From Lamprocystis purpurea DSM 4197 (GTDB taxonomy: Bacteria > Pseudomonadota > Gammaproteobacteria > Chromatiales > Chromatiaceae): DNA of 33,261 nucleotides. The stretch is taken from NCBI RefSeq assembly GCF_000379525.1, contig NZ_KB902536.1:1-33261 (forward strand). The letters run 5' to 3'. The position numbers and the translations under genes are program-made. The notes under the pieces were generated by a model. That model did no database searches. It had not been told where the DNA came from and saw only the letters and a program-made list of their open reading frames with translations. Positions 1-10,906 of the stretch are shown one piece after another (the stretch's first letter is position 1; each line of letters opens with the position of its first letter).

Positions 1-195
1 TTTCTGACGTCCACGCTTGGTTTCAAACAGCGTCCCGGCCTGCTCCAGGATCTCCTTTTTCCACTGCCCCACCTGGACCGGATGGACTCCATGCTCCTGT
101 CCGATCTCGTTCGTCGTTTTGACCCCGCGGATCGCCTCCAGGCCGACTTTGGCCTTGAAGGATGCCGTGTACGTCTTGCGCTTCGCTTCGCCCAT
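1..195 (-). CDS. IS3-family transposase OrfA, partial (runs off the window)
   Basis: Reading the minus strand from an ATG at 195 gives an open frame of 65 codons that reaches the window edge without a stop. The product begins MGEAKRKTYTASFKAKVGLE and continues with EIGQEHGVHPVQVGQWKKEIL, the helix-turn-helix pattern of IS3-family OrfA (Tnp_1). OrfA recognises the element's ends and is normally followed by OrfB, the DDE integrase, made by -1 frameshifting; OrfB would lie outside the window. The start lies 60 bp inside a TG...CA-type IS end at 255, which is the usual spacing. The family assignment is from the motif; I cannot name the specific IS. Confidence 0.85.
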   Translation of the reverse strand, partial: MGEAKRKTYTASFKAKVGLEAIRGVKTTNEIGQEHGVHPVQVGQWKKEILEQAGTLFETKRGRQK

Positions 196-255
196 TATGA
201 TATGCCCCTTTTGGTTCGACGCGAGCTTAAATTACTGTCCGGTTTTCAGGGTCCA
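1..255 (-). mobile_element. Left end of an IS3-family insertion sequence
   Basis: The element's outer end reads TGGACCCTGAAAACCGGACA on the minus strand (255 down to 236), a typical IS3-family terminal inverted repeat starting with TG. It contains the partial orfA. The insertion lies inside the 3' part of the CheB-CheR-PAS gene, whose reading frame enters the IS and stops at 246. The other end and the target duplication are outside the window. Confidence 0.8.
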
Positions 256-3071
256 CTATACCCTTGCGCGGTGATGGCGTCCGCCGCGTCGCGCACCAGG
301 GCCGCCAGCCGCCGCTCCTCCGCCAGGGTCACGCGCAGGCGCCGCGCCTCCTTGATCTCGTCGATCTCCATGAAGGTGATCACCGCCCCGTCGATGCGGT
401 GATCCAGCGTCTTGTAGGGCCGCAGCCGCACCGCGTACCAGTGACCGGCGTTGTCCTGCAACTCGAGCGACTCGACCTCCAGGCTGTTGATCACCCGCCG
501 CACCAAGTCCTCCAGGTTCGGCACCTCGATGTTGGGTTTGATATTGCTGATCGGCCGGCCCAGGTCGGTGCCGATCAGGTTCAACAGCCGCTCCGCCTGC
601 GGGGTGAACTGGCGGATGCGCAGCCGGTTGTCCAGCATCAGGATCGGTAGATTGATACTGGCCAGCATATTATTGATGTCGTTGTTGGCGGCGGCCAGCT
701 CGGCGTTACGGCTCTCCAGTTCCTCATTGACCGTGGCCAGTTCCTCGTTGGTGGACTGGAGTTCCTCCTTGGCGGTCTCCAACTCCTCGTTGGTGCTTTG
801 CAACTCCTCGTTGGCGGACTGGATCTCCTCGTTCATGGAGCGCAGTTCCTCGTTGGTTCCTTCCTGCTCGGCAATCGCCGACTGCATGTAATCGCGGGTG
901 CTCGCCAGTTCATGCTCCAGGGTCGCAAGATAGTCGTCCCGCTCCGGATTGGCCGCGCCCTCGGCGACACCGGGTGCGGGCCCGGCCGGTTCCGCGGCGA
1001 CCGGTGCCACGGCTTCTTCGAACAGCACCAGAAAGCACGGCGCCCCGCCGGCCATCGCGCGCAATGGCAACACCTGGAGATCGACCTGCGCTTCGCTGCC
1101 GTTGCTGCGATAGCGGAGCCCGGCCTTGCGGACCGGGACGCCGGAGTCACGCGCCTGCAGGAGCGCGCCACGCAACGCAACGAACAGCCCGCGGCGCACC
1201 ATCTTGAGCACGTTGAGACTCGCCGCCCCCGGTGCCGGTTCCAGGTAGCGTCCGGTCTGACCGCGAAAGTGCAGAATGTCCCAGTCGGCGGTGAGGATCA
1301 CCCCGGCCGGGCTGAAACGGTCCAGGATCAACTCCTCGGCTTCCTGTTGCGGACTGCGGCCCGGCGTTCCCAACCGCGGCGGGGGCAGTTCCACCAGCGC
1401 GTCCTGGTAGGGGGTCCGCGCCTTGAAGCTGTAACCCTCGCGAGACGCCACGGATTTCTTGGTGTAGAGCTTGGCCGGCTGATCCACCAGGGCAAACAGA
1501 TCGGCCTGACCACCGATGCTCTCGGAGGGTCCGAGCATCAGGTAACCCTCCGGCTCCAGGGCATAGTGGAACATCTGCAAGACCCGCTTCTGCAGCATCG
1601 GACCAAGATAAATCAATACATTGCGACAACACACCAGATCCAGCCGGGAGAACGGCGGGTCTTTCACCACATTCTGCACGGCAAACACACAGAGATCGCG
1701 CAGGACCTTGTTGACCTGCCAGCCGCCGGTGACCTTCACAAAGAAGCGCCGCAGCCGCTCCGGGGAGACCTCCGCCTGAATACGTTCCGGGTAGACGCCG
1801 CGACGTGCCACACTGATCGCCTGTTCATCGATGTCGGTAGCGAAAATCTGGAAAGGACCGATCAGCCCCGCGTCGCACTCCCGCTCATCGGCGCCCTCGA
1901 TCAGGGTCATCGCCAGCGAATACGCCTCCTCCCCGGTCGAGCAACCGGGGACCCAGATACGCACCTGGGGCAGGGGCACGGCCTGCGCGGTGCCGTTCTC
2001 CCCGGCCGCGGCCGGCGTCGCCCGCGCGGCGAAGATGCGCGGCAGAGCCAGCGCACGCAGCACCTCGAAGGTTTCCGGATCGCGAAAAAAGCCGGTCACG
2101 TTGATCAGCAGGTCGTGAAAAAGCGCGTCCAACTCCGCCGGTGTGTTCTGGAGATAACGCACATAGTCGCCCAGTCGTTCCAGCTTGTGGACCAACATCC
2201 GCCGGCGGATGCGCCGCCGGATGGTGGACTGTTTGTAGAGCGCGAAGTCATTGCCGGTGCGCGCGCGCAGCAACAGATAGACCTTGTCGAGTGCCTGGCT
2301 GGTCTCCTCCCCGAGGTCGGGCTCGGGCGGCTGGCGCTGGCGCAGCAAGGGGTGGGCGGCCATGCGCGCCAGCTCACGCGCGATCTCCGGCGGGGACATC
2401 ACCAAATCGGCGCAGCCGGCCGCCACCGCGCTCCCCGGCATGCCCCAGTAGGCGGCGCTCGCCTGATCCTGCGCGAAGGTGACACCGCCGGCCGCCTTGA
2501 TGGCGGCGAGCCCCGCGGTCCCGTCCGAAGCCGTTCCGGAGAGCACCACGCCGATCGCCTGGCTGCCGCGGTCCTGCGCCAGACTGCGCAGAAACTCATC
2601 CACCGGCAGGTGACGCCCGCGATCGACCACCCGATCCAGCACCTGCAGCCGTCCGTGCAGAATCCCCAGCGTCACATTGGGCGGGATCGTATAGACACGA
2701 TTCGGCGCCACGGGCACTCCATTGATGGCCTCCAGGACCGGCATCCGGGTGGCGCGCCCGATCAGTTCAGCCAGCAGGCTCGGGTGCTGCGGGTCCAGGT
2801 GCTGGACCAAGACGAAGGCCATGCCGGTGTTGGCCGGCAGGTCCTCGAACAGCAGTCGATAGGCTTCCAGACCACCGGCGGAGGCGCCGATGCCAACCAC
2901 CGGGAAGTCCTCGCCGATGGTGGGCGCGGCGCCTGGCGCAGCCGTCAGGTCGTGAGACTGATCGCCCTCAGGGGATGCAACCGTCTCCTGAGGCTCCTGC
3001 GGTGGCGCCGCACTCGCCGCCGCCGATTCCGATTCCGATTCCGGCCCAATCGTGTTAACCTTTTTTGACAT
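246..3071 (-). pseudogene. CheB-CheR-PAS fusion, 3' end truncated by an IS
   Basis: The protein is 941 aa. Residues ~55-240 form a CheB methylesterase domain with the catalytic triad visible: Ser64 (GASAGG), His91 (QHLDP) and Asp183 (GTASDGTAG). Residues ~260-540 form a CheR methyltransferase with the SAM motif VPGCSTGEEAYSLA (~374) and CRNVLIYL (~482). A PAS-like domain (~570-690), a long coiled coil of NEELQSTNEEL repeats (~715-810) and another PAS domain (~815-920) follow. There is no receiver domain. The last native-looking residues are RRLAALVRDAADAITAQG; relatives continue from here into another PAS and usually an output domain. Here the frame reads GYSGP-stop, encoded by the IS end, so the output module is lost. 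The start ATG at 3071 has AGGAG nine bases upstream. Truncated proteins could still have esterase/transferase activity. Confidence 0.85.
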
Positions 3072-3204
3072 ATTCCGGCTCCTGAGTTTCCGGGTCGGGG
3101 CAAGGCCTGAGCAAGTCAGGATTCCATCGTATAGACTAAGCGATTAAAGAACGGTTATACGCAAAAAATATCAGTCTCCGCGGCGTTAGGGATCATCGTT
3201 CACC
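3072..3204. promoter_or_regulatory. Divergent intergenic region, no clear promoter
   Basis: This 133-bp spacer separates the divergently transcribed CheB-CheR and first GGDEF-EAL genes, so it must hold promoters in both directions. It is A/T-richer around 3130-3170 than its surroundings. I do not see a convincing -35/-10 pair with standard spacing or an operator palindrome. Confidence 0.3.
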
Positions 3205-5607
<2,403 letters not shown>

Positions 5608-5641
5608 TTCCGATCGAAACATCCGGGCTTGCCGCGAAAAA

Positions 5642-5791
5642 TCCAACCCGTAGGAGCCCGCTTGCGGGCGACGGGTGGGGCACAATGACGCGATTCCGGC
5701 AGGTCACGTCGCCCGCAAGCGGGCTCCTACGGAGCTTGATTCTTGATAGCGTCTTATTCGGAAATCGCCTAAAGTCCGACAGGCTGCTAGG
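5642..5791 (+). repeat. 150-bp dispersed repeat, copy 1, with 24-bp perfect hairpin
   Basis: The sequence is identical over 150 bp to 12947-13096. Inside it, a 24-nt arm at 5650-5673 (GTAGGAGCCCGCTTGCGGGC...) is the exact reverse complement of 5707-5730, with a 33-nt loop. The remaining ~60 bp is unpaired tail. It lies between paralogues 1 and 2 and could act as a terminator-like structure, but no U-run follows. Confidence 0.9.
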
Positions 5792-5792
5792 G

Positions 5793-5809
5793 GCGGGTTT
5801 CAAACCCGC
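5793..5809. repeat. 17-bp palindrome GCGGGTTTCAAACCCGC
   Basis: An 8-bp-arm palindrome with a single central base. The same 17-bp core recurs at 18402-18418 and, with the central base complemented, at 18822-18838, flanked each time by further G/C. Confidence 0.8.
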
Positions 5810-5941
5810 CACTAATAGAGCGGTTGGGGGCAGCGCGCGTCGCACCTTGGGCAAGTGCACGATCCGGCAACCCCGGGGGTGACGACTCAAGGCATCCATG
5901 CAATCAGAGACTTGGCGGAGCGTCGAGCATCATGAACCACT

Positions 5942-5956
5942 CCCCCCCCCCCCCCC
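5942..5956 (+). repeat. 15-C tract upstream of paralogue 2 start
   Basis: This homopolymer lies ten bases after ATG 5932. With 15 C, ATG 5932 runs into TGA at 5965. With 14 (or 17) C, it would read MNHSPPPPAASDPESP straight into the frame of ATG 5981, giving an N-terminus that matches paralogue 1 in layout. Confidence 0.85.
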
Positions 5957-5980
5957 GCGGCGTCTGACCCCGAATCGCCC

Positions 5981-7858
5981 ATGCCGACCCTCACCCAACT
6001 CACGAACCGCTCACTGGCGGACTTGCTCGACGCGCTGCGCCGCGAGGCGCGCTATCCCTCCGACCAAGCACGCGTACTCCATGAGCTGCAAGTTCACCAG
6101 ATCGAATTGGAAATGCAGAACCGTGAGCTGCGCGCCGCGCAGCAGGCGCTGGAGGAGTCCCGCGACCGCTACGCGGACCTCTACGACTTCGCCCCGGTGG
6201 CCTATGCCACACTCGACCGCCAGGGCCGGATGGTCGAAATGAACCTGACCGCGGCCCGATTGCTGGGGATCGAGCGCGGCCGGACGGTCGAGCCTTTCCT
6301 GGGCCTGCGGCTCGCCCCGGGGCAGAACCGTACCCTCCTCAGCGCGATCGGGCGGGTGCTGGCGACCGGCCGGGAAGAGTCCCTGGAAGCGACACTGGGA
6401 CGCCCGCCGCGACCGGAATGCAGGCTGCGCGTGTTACTGCAATGCGGGCGGCCGGACGCGGACGGGACCGCCCCCGCTACCTGCCGCGCGGCACTCCTGG
6501 ACGTCACCGAGCAGTGGCACCTGACGCAGCGACTGCAAGAGCGCGAGTCGCAACTGGAGCAGCAGGCCGGACACGACGTGCTGACCGGGCTGCCCAACCG
6601 GCTGTTGTTCACCGATCGGCTGAGTCAGGCTATGCAGCGTGCCCGTCGCGAGCACCGCGAGTTGGCCCTGTTTTTCCTCGACCTGGACCGCTTCAAAGAC
6701 ATCAACGACAGCCTGGGGCACGCGGTCGGGGACGAAATCTTGCGGCAGGTGACCCAGCGCCTGCGCGCCCAAGTGCGCGAGGGCGACACGGTCGCGCGCC
6801 TCGGCGGCGATGAGTTCACGATCGTGCTGGGCGATCTGGCGCACGGCAGCGATGCCGGACTGGTCGCCCACAAATTGGTCGAAGCCTGCGATCAGCCCTT
6901 CGCGGTGGATGGTCAGACACTCTATGTGACGGCCAGCGTGGGGATCAGCCTCTACCCCCAGGACGGCACCGACGTCGACACCCTGCTGCGCAACGCCGAC
7001 GCGGCCATGTATCGAGCCAAGGAGCAGGGGCGCGCCACCTTCCGCTTCTACACCGAGGATCTAACGGCCCGCGCGTTGGCCCAGGTCTCGCTGGAGACCG
7101 CCCTGCGCCAGGCCCTCGTCAAAGGGGAGTTCAACCTCCATTACCAGCCGCAACACGACCTGGAGACCGGCCGCATCCTCGGCTGTGAAGCCCTGATCCG
7201 CTGGCACCGCCCGGTGCTGGGGATCGTCGAGCCGGATGATTTCATCCATGTGGCGGAGTCAACCGGACTGATTATCCCGATCAGTGCCTGGGTGCTGCGC
7301 ACGGCGGTCACCCAGATGAAGACCTGGCGTGCGCAAGGACTGCTGCCACGCGCGGCGGTCTCGGTCAATCTGTCGAGCCGTGACATCCAAAGCCCGAACC
7401 TGGCCGAGACCGTCGTCGCGATCCTCGACGCGGTCGGGCTGGACCCCCACGCCCTGGCAGTCGAGATCACCGAAACCTGGGTCATGGCCCGACCCGAGTC
7501 GGCCGCCTTCAACATCCAGCGCCTCCAGACCTTGGGCATCGATGTCGGCATCGACGACTTCGGCGTCGGCTACTCGTCCCTGACCGCGCTCAAGCGCCTG
7601 GCGGTGCGCGTGATCAAGATCGATCGGTCATTGGTGGCCGGACTTCCGGACGATGCCGCGGGTTGCGCCATCACCCGTGCGGTCCTTGCCCTCGGCCAGG
7701 CGCTGGGGCTTAAGGTGGTCGCCGAGGGCGTTGAGACCCAAGCCCAGGCGGACTTTCTCCATCGTGAGGGATGCCGGATTGCGCAGGGTTACCTGTTCAG
7801 TCGTGCGCTCCCGGCAGCGGAGTTCGAAGCGTATGTCCGGAACCAAGCCGCGGCTTAG
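5981..7858 (+). CDS. PAS-GGDEF-EAL c-di-GMP protein (paralogue 2)
   Basis: The protein is 625 aa and shorter than its neighbours because it lacks the second PAS domain. A coiled N-terminus (LQVHQIELEMQNRELRAAQ), one PAS domain (~60-185), GGDEF (~275-279, preceded by REGD as a possible RxxD I-site) and EAL (~403-405, GCEALIRWHRP) follow. NLSSRD, ITETW, DDFGVGYSS and VVAEGVET are present, so both enzymatic domains look competent. ATG 5981 aligns with the start of paralogue 3 and is in frame. ATG 5932 would give a proline-rich extension but is out of frame with the 15-C tract as assembled. From ~7140 onward the DNA is very close to paralogue 3, suggesting recent duplication or gene conversion. 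Confidence 0.9.
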   Translation: MPTLTQLTNRSLADLLDALRREARYPSDQARVLHELQVHQIELEMQNRELRAAQQALEESRDRYADLYDFAPVAYATLDRQGRMVEMNLTAARLLGIERGRTVEPFLGLRLAPGQNRTLLSAIGRVLATGREESLEATLGRPPRPECRLRVLLQCGRPDADGTAPATCRAALLDVTEQWHLTQRLQERESQLEQQAGHDVLTGLPNRLLFTDRLSQAMQRARREHRELALFFLDLDRFKDINDSLGHAVGDEILRQVTQRLRAQVREGDTVARLGGDEFTIVLGDLAHGSDAGLVAHKLVEACDQPFAVDGQTLYVTASVGISLYPQDGTDVDTLLRNADAAMYRAKEQGRATFRFYTEDLTARALAQVSLETALRQALVKGEFNLHYQPQHDLETGRILGCEALIRWHRPVLGIVEPDDFIHVAESTGLIIPISAWVLRTAVTQMKTWRAQGLLPRAAVSVNLSSRDIQSPNLAETVVAILDAVGLDPHALAVEITETWVMARPESAAFNIQRLQTLGIDVGIDDFGVGYSSLTALKRLAVRVIKIDRSLVAGLPDDAAGCAITRAVLALGQALGLKVVAEGVETQAQADFLHREGCRIAQGYLFSRALPAAEFEAYVRNQAAA

Positions 7859-7963
7859 TAACGCTTCAGGGCAGCCTGCATGCCCGCGACGTACCGACTG
7901 CTTCCCGCAATTCAGTGACGCGGGTACCAACAGGAGTTTTCGCCCGGGACTACAATAGCCAGT

Positions 7964-8033
7964 GTAGGGTACGCATCGCGTACCCAATGTCGGCAGTCGC
8001 TTCGGCCTGGTGGGTACGCGATGCGTACCCTAC
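7964..8033. repeat. Perfect 23-bp inverted repeat (hairpin)
   Basis: The arm at 7964-7986 (GTAGGGTACGCATCGCGTAC...) is the exact reverse complement of 8011-8033, with a 24-nt loop. Its GTAGGGT edge resembles that of the half MITE nearby. It could form a strong stem in RNA downstream of paralogue 2; no U-tract follows. Confidence 0.85.
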
Positions 8034-8070
8034 GGATTTGCGTCAACACATCAGTTTTGATCGCACCCCC

Positions 8071-8105
8071 GGCCACGCCATGCGGTGCAGTCGTGGCCCC
8101 GTGAT
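8071..8105. repeat. 35-bp repeat, copy 1
   Basis: This matches 10591-10625 except for three positions. Its ends can pair (GGCCACG...CGTGGCC). The second copy keeps the potential pairing despite its changes. Confidence 0.6.
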
Positions 8106-8109
8106 ATCA

Positions 8110-8199
8110 GTTTCGTAGGGTGGATAAGCGCAGCGCATCCACCATCAGCCTCGCCGCCGGCACGCTGCCGACGGCGGTCAGCCAAATTTGGAACTGCTG
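8110..8199 (-). mobile_element. Half MITE (one terminal half only)
   Basis: The reverse complement starts with the 18-bp terminal repeat CAGCAGTTCCAAATTTGG at 8199 and follows the first ~90 bp of the full copy at 26619 as far as CCCTACGAAAC. The other half and the second terminal repeat are missing, so it is a truncated copy. Confidence 0.75.
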
Positions 8200-8329
8200 A
8201 AGGGCCGAGCCAAGCCGCGGAACTTGACCTCGCTGTCACGACCAAGGCGAATCGTCATCTCAGGGCAAGCGAACGATCAACGACCATGCGCCCCTCCACC
8301 GCCTGGACAACCCTGCGCTCGGAGCCCCG

Positions 8330-10624
8330 ATGACCAGTTTCAGGGACCTTTCGAGCCGCGCGCTCAACGACCTGCTCGACGCCTTGCGCCGCGAGGCCCA
8401 GAACGCGCATGAGCACACGCGCGTGGTGCAGGAACTGCAAACCCACCAGATCGAGTTGGAATTGCAGAACCGCGAGTTGCGCGCCGCGCAGCAGGCACTC
8501 GAGGAGTCGCGCGACCGCTACGCCGACCTCTACGACTTTGCCCCGGTCGCCTATGTCACGCTCGACTGCCGCGGCCGGATCCTACAAATGAACCTGACCG
8601 CCGCGCAATTGCTGGGGATCGAGCGGGAACAGGCGCACCCGTTCCTGCGGCGTCACCTCGCCCCGGCGGATGCACGGGCCCTGCTCAGCAGCCTTGGACG
8701 CGTGCTGAATACCGGTCAGGAGGAATCCCTCGAGGTGGAATTCGGACGCCCGCCGCACCCGCGACGCGACCTGCGACTGCTGCTGCGCCGCGAACGCCCC
8801 GGCGCGGACAGCGACGCCCCCGTGGCCTGCCGGGCCGCACTCCTGGACATCACCGAGACCAAGGCACGGGCCGCGCTGCTCGCCCAGCAAGACTTCCTGC
8901 AATCCATCATCGACGGCGTCGCCGATCCCATTCGGGTCATCGGCACCGATTACCGGGTGCTGTTGATGAACGCGGCGGCGCGCGGGTTGGCCGGCAGTGC
9001 GGCCCGACCCAACACGGCCCTGCGGTGCTACGGCGCCACCCATGGCCGCGACACCCCCTGCGAGGGCCCGGACTACCCCTGCCCGATGCCCGACGTGCTG
9101 ACGGGCGGGGCGGTGTCGAAGGTCCTTCATCGGCATCAGACGCCCGCCGGGCAGACGCAATGGATCGAGCTGATCGGCTCGCCCCTGCGCGACGCGCGGG
9201 GCCGGATACTGGGGCTGATCGAGTCCGCACACGACATCACTAGGCACTTACAACTAACTGAACAGCTTAAGGAAAATGAGCTTCAGCTGACACGACTGGC
9301 CGAGCAGGACCCCCTGACCGGATTGCCTAATCGCTTGTTGTTCAATGATCGCCTGCGCCAGGCCCTGCGCCGGGCGCAGCGGGAACAGCATCTGGTCGCG
9401 CTGCTGTTTCTCGACCTGGACCGTTTCAAGGACATCAACGACAGCCTGGGTCACCCCATCGGGGATGCGGTCCTGCGCCTGGCGGCCGCCCGCATGCGGA
9501 CCCTGGTGCGCGACGGGGACACGGTCGCGCGTCTGGGCGGCGATGAATTCACGATCATTCTGGGCGATCTGGCACAGGGCGGCGATGCCGGACCGGTCGC
9601 CCACAAGTTGGTCGAAGCCTTCAAACAACCGCTCGAGGTGAACGACCGTGTGCTCTATGTGACGGCGAGCATCGGCATCAGTCTCTATCCACAAGATGGC
9701 GCCGATGTGGAAACCCTGGTGCGCAATGCCGACGCGGCCATGTATCAGGCCAAGGAACAGGGGCGCGACACCTTCCGCTTCTACACCGCCGACATGACCA
9801 CCAACGCGCTGGCCCAGGTCTCACTGGAGACGGCGCTGCGCCAGGCCCTCGCCAAGGAGGAGTTCAGCCTCTCTTACCAGCCGCAACATGACCTGGAGAC
9901 CGGCCGCATCATCGGCTGCGAGGCCCTGATCCGCTGGCACCACCCGGTGTTGGGGATCGTCGAGCCAAATGATTTCATTCACTTGGCGGAGTCAACCGGA
10001 CTGATCATCCCGATCAGCACCTGGGTGGTGCGCACTGCGGCGACCCAAATGAAGACCTGGCGTGCGCAAGGACTGCTGGCGCATGGAGCGGTCTCGGTCA
10101 ATCTGTCGAGCCGTGACATTCAAAGCCCGAACCTGGCCGAGACCGTCGTCGATATCCTCGACGAGGTCGGGCTGGACCCCCACGCCCTCGCGGTCGAGAT
10201 CACCGAGACCTGGATCATGGCCCGGCCCGAGTCGGCAGCCTTCAATATCCTGCACCTCCAGACCTTGGGAATCGACGTGGGCATCGACGATTTCGGCGTC
10301 GGTTATTCGTCCCTGACCTCGCTGAAGCGCCTGGCGGTGCGGGTCATCAAGATCGATCGATCGTTCGTGGCCGGGCTCCCCGACGACGCCGAGGGTTGCG
10401 CCATCGCCCGCGCGGTCATCGCCCTCGGCCAGGCTTTGGGGCTCAAGGTGGTCGCCGAGGGCGTCGAGACCCAGGCCCAGGCGGACTTTCTCCAACGCGA
10501 GGGCTGTCGGATCGTTCAGGGTTACCTGTTCAGCAGCGCGCTCCCGGCAGCGGAGTTCGCGGCCTATGTCCGCGACTGGATCCCGCCTCAGGCTGCGCCA
10601 TGCGGTGCAGTCGCGGCCCCGTGA
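8330..10624 (+). CDS. PAS-PAS-GGDEF-EAL c-di-GMP protein (paralogue 3)
   Basis: The protein is 764 aa with the same order as paralogue 1: coiled segment (ELQTHQIELELQNRELRAAQ), PAS 1 (~60-180), PAS 2 (~185-310), GGDEF and EAL. GGDEF is intact at ~403-407 with RDGD as a possible I-site; EAL is at ~531-533 (GCEALIRWHHP), and NLSSRD, ITETW, DDFGVGYSS and VVAEGVET follow. PAS 2 has CYGATHGRDTPC...YPCP, the same Cys/His pattern as paralogue 1. GGAG lies about nine bases before the ATG. There is no poly-C. Its last residues (APCGAVAAP) are encoded by the short repeat at 10591-10625, an extension the other two lack. The dual activity is inferred from motifs; one domain may dominate or be regulatory. 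Confidence 0.92.
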   Translation: MTSFRDLSSRALNDLLDALRREAQNAHEHTRVVQELQTHQIELELQNRELRAAQQALEESRDRYADLYDFAPVAYVTLDCRGRILQMNLTAAQLLGIEREQAHPFLRRHLAPADARALLSSLGRVLNTGQEESLEVEFGRPPHPRRDLRLLLRRERPGADSDAPVACRAALLDITETKARAALLAQQDFLQSIIDGVADPIRVIGTDYRVLLMNAAARGLAGSAARPNTALRCYGATHGRDTPCEGPDYPCPMPDVLTGGAVSKVLHRHQTPAGQTQWIELIGSPLRDARGRILGLIESAHDITRHLQLTEQLKENELQLTRLAEQDPLTGLPNRLLFNDRLRQALRRAQREQHLVALLFLDLDRFKDINDSLGHPIGDAVLRLAAARMRTLVRDGDTVARLGGDEFTIILGDLAQGGDAGPVAHKLVEAFKQPLEVNDRVLYVTASIGISLYPQDGADVETLVRNADAAMYQAKEQGRDTFRFYTADMTTNALAQVSLETALRQALAKEEFSLSYQPQHDLETGRIIGCEALIRWHHPVLGIVEPNDFIHLAESTGLIIPISTWVVRTAATQMKTWRAQGLLAHGAVSVNLSSRDIQSPNLAETVVDILDEVGLDPHALAVEITETWIMARPESAAFNILHLQTLGIDVGIDDFGVGYSSLTSLKRLAVRVIKIDRSFVAGLPDDAEGCAIARAVIALGQALGLKVVAEGVETQAQADFLQREGCRIVQGYLFSSALPAAEFAAYVRDWIPPQAAPCGAVAAP

Positions 10625-10625
10625 T
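10591..10625. repeat. 35-bp repeat, copy 2, encoding the paralogue 3 C-terminus
   Basis: This matches 8071-8105 with three substitutions. It covers the final codons and stop of the GGDEF-EAL gene, so the protein's tail seems to have been acquired with the repeat. Confidence 0.6.
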
Positions 10626-10724
10626 GGTAGCATCCTGCGACCGCTCAGTTGGCGTTGACCGCCCGACCAGGCTCCCGGTGCCGTCCTGATTGCCGCCGCA
10701 AGCGGGGTGGGATGATGCCCGGAA

Positions 10725-10850
10725 GGGCCTCGATCAAGATTCCGGCCACTTGGGCTCGCCGGGTGCGTAGTCAGGCCATCCTGGCCTGACACCGTCAGGG
10801 CTGGATGCCCTGACGACGCACGCCGCTGGCCGGGATTACGGTCAAGGCCC
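10725..10850. repeat. REP-like nested palindrome, copy A
   Basis: The ~126-bp element has imperfect outer arms (GGGCCTCGATCAAGATTCCG at the left; the complement of GGCCGGGATTACGGTCAAGG at the right) and an inner inverted repeat based on GTCAGGC/GCCTGAC and GTCAGGG/CCCTGAC. A close copy lies at 18233-18357. It occupies the spacer before the LOG-family gene. Confidence 0.85.
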
Positions 10851-10906
10851 TCGGAAGTAACCAAGGGCGTTGCGCGCTTCCGCAAACCAAACGGACCGAT
10901 ACCCGC

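Larger units (their letters stand above)
7859..8329. other. Intergenic region with three small repeat elements
   Basis: There is no convincing gene in this 471-bp spacer. It contains a perfect 23-bp inverted repeat (7964-7986/8011-8033), a short structured repeat (8071-8105) and a half MITE (8110-8199). A GGAG at ~8317 may serve as the ribosome site for the gene at 8330. Confidence 0.7.

Noticed and set aside
798-3068. 756-codon open frame on the plus strand opposite the CheB-CheR gene.
   Set aside because: It is an antisense shadow caused by high GC; it has no family motifs, while the minus strand has complete catalytic motifs.
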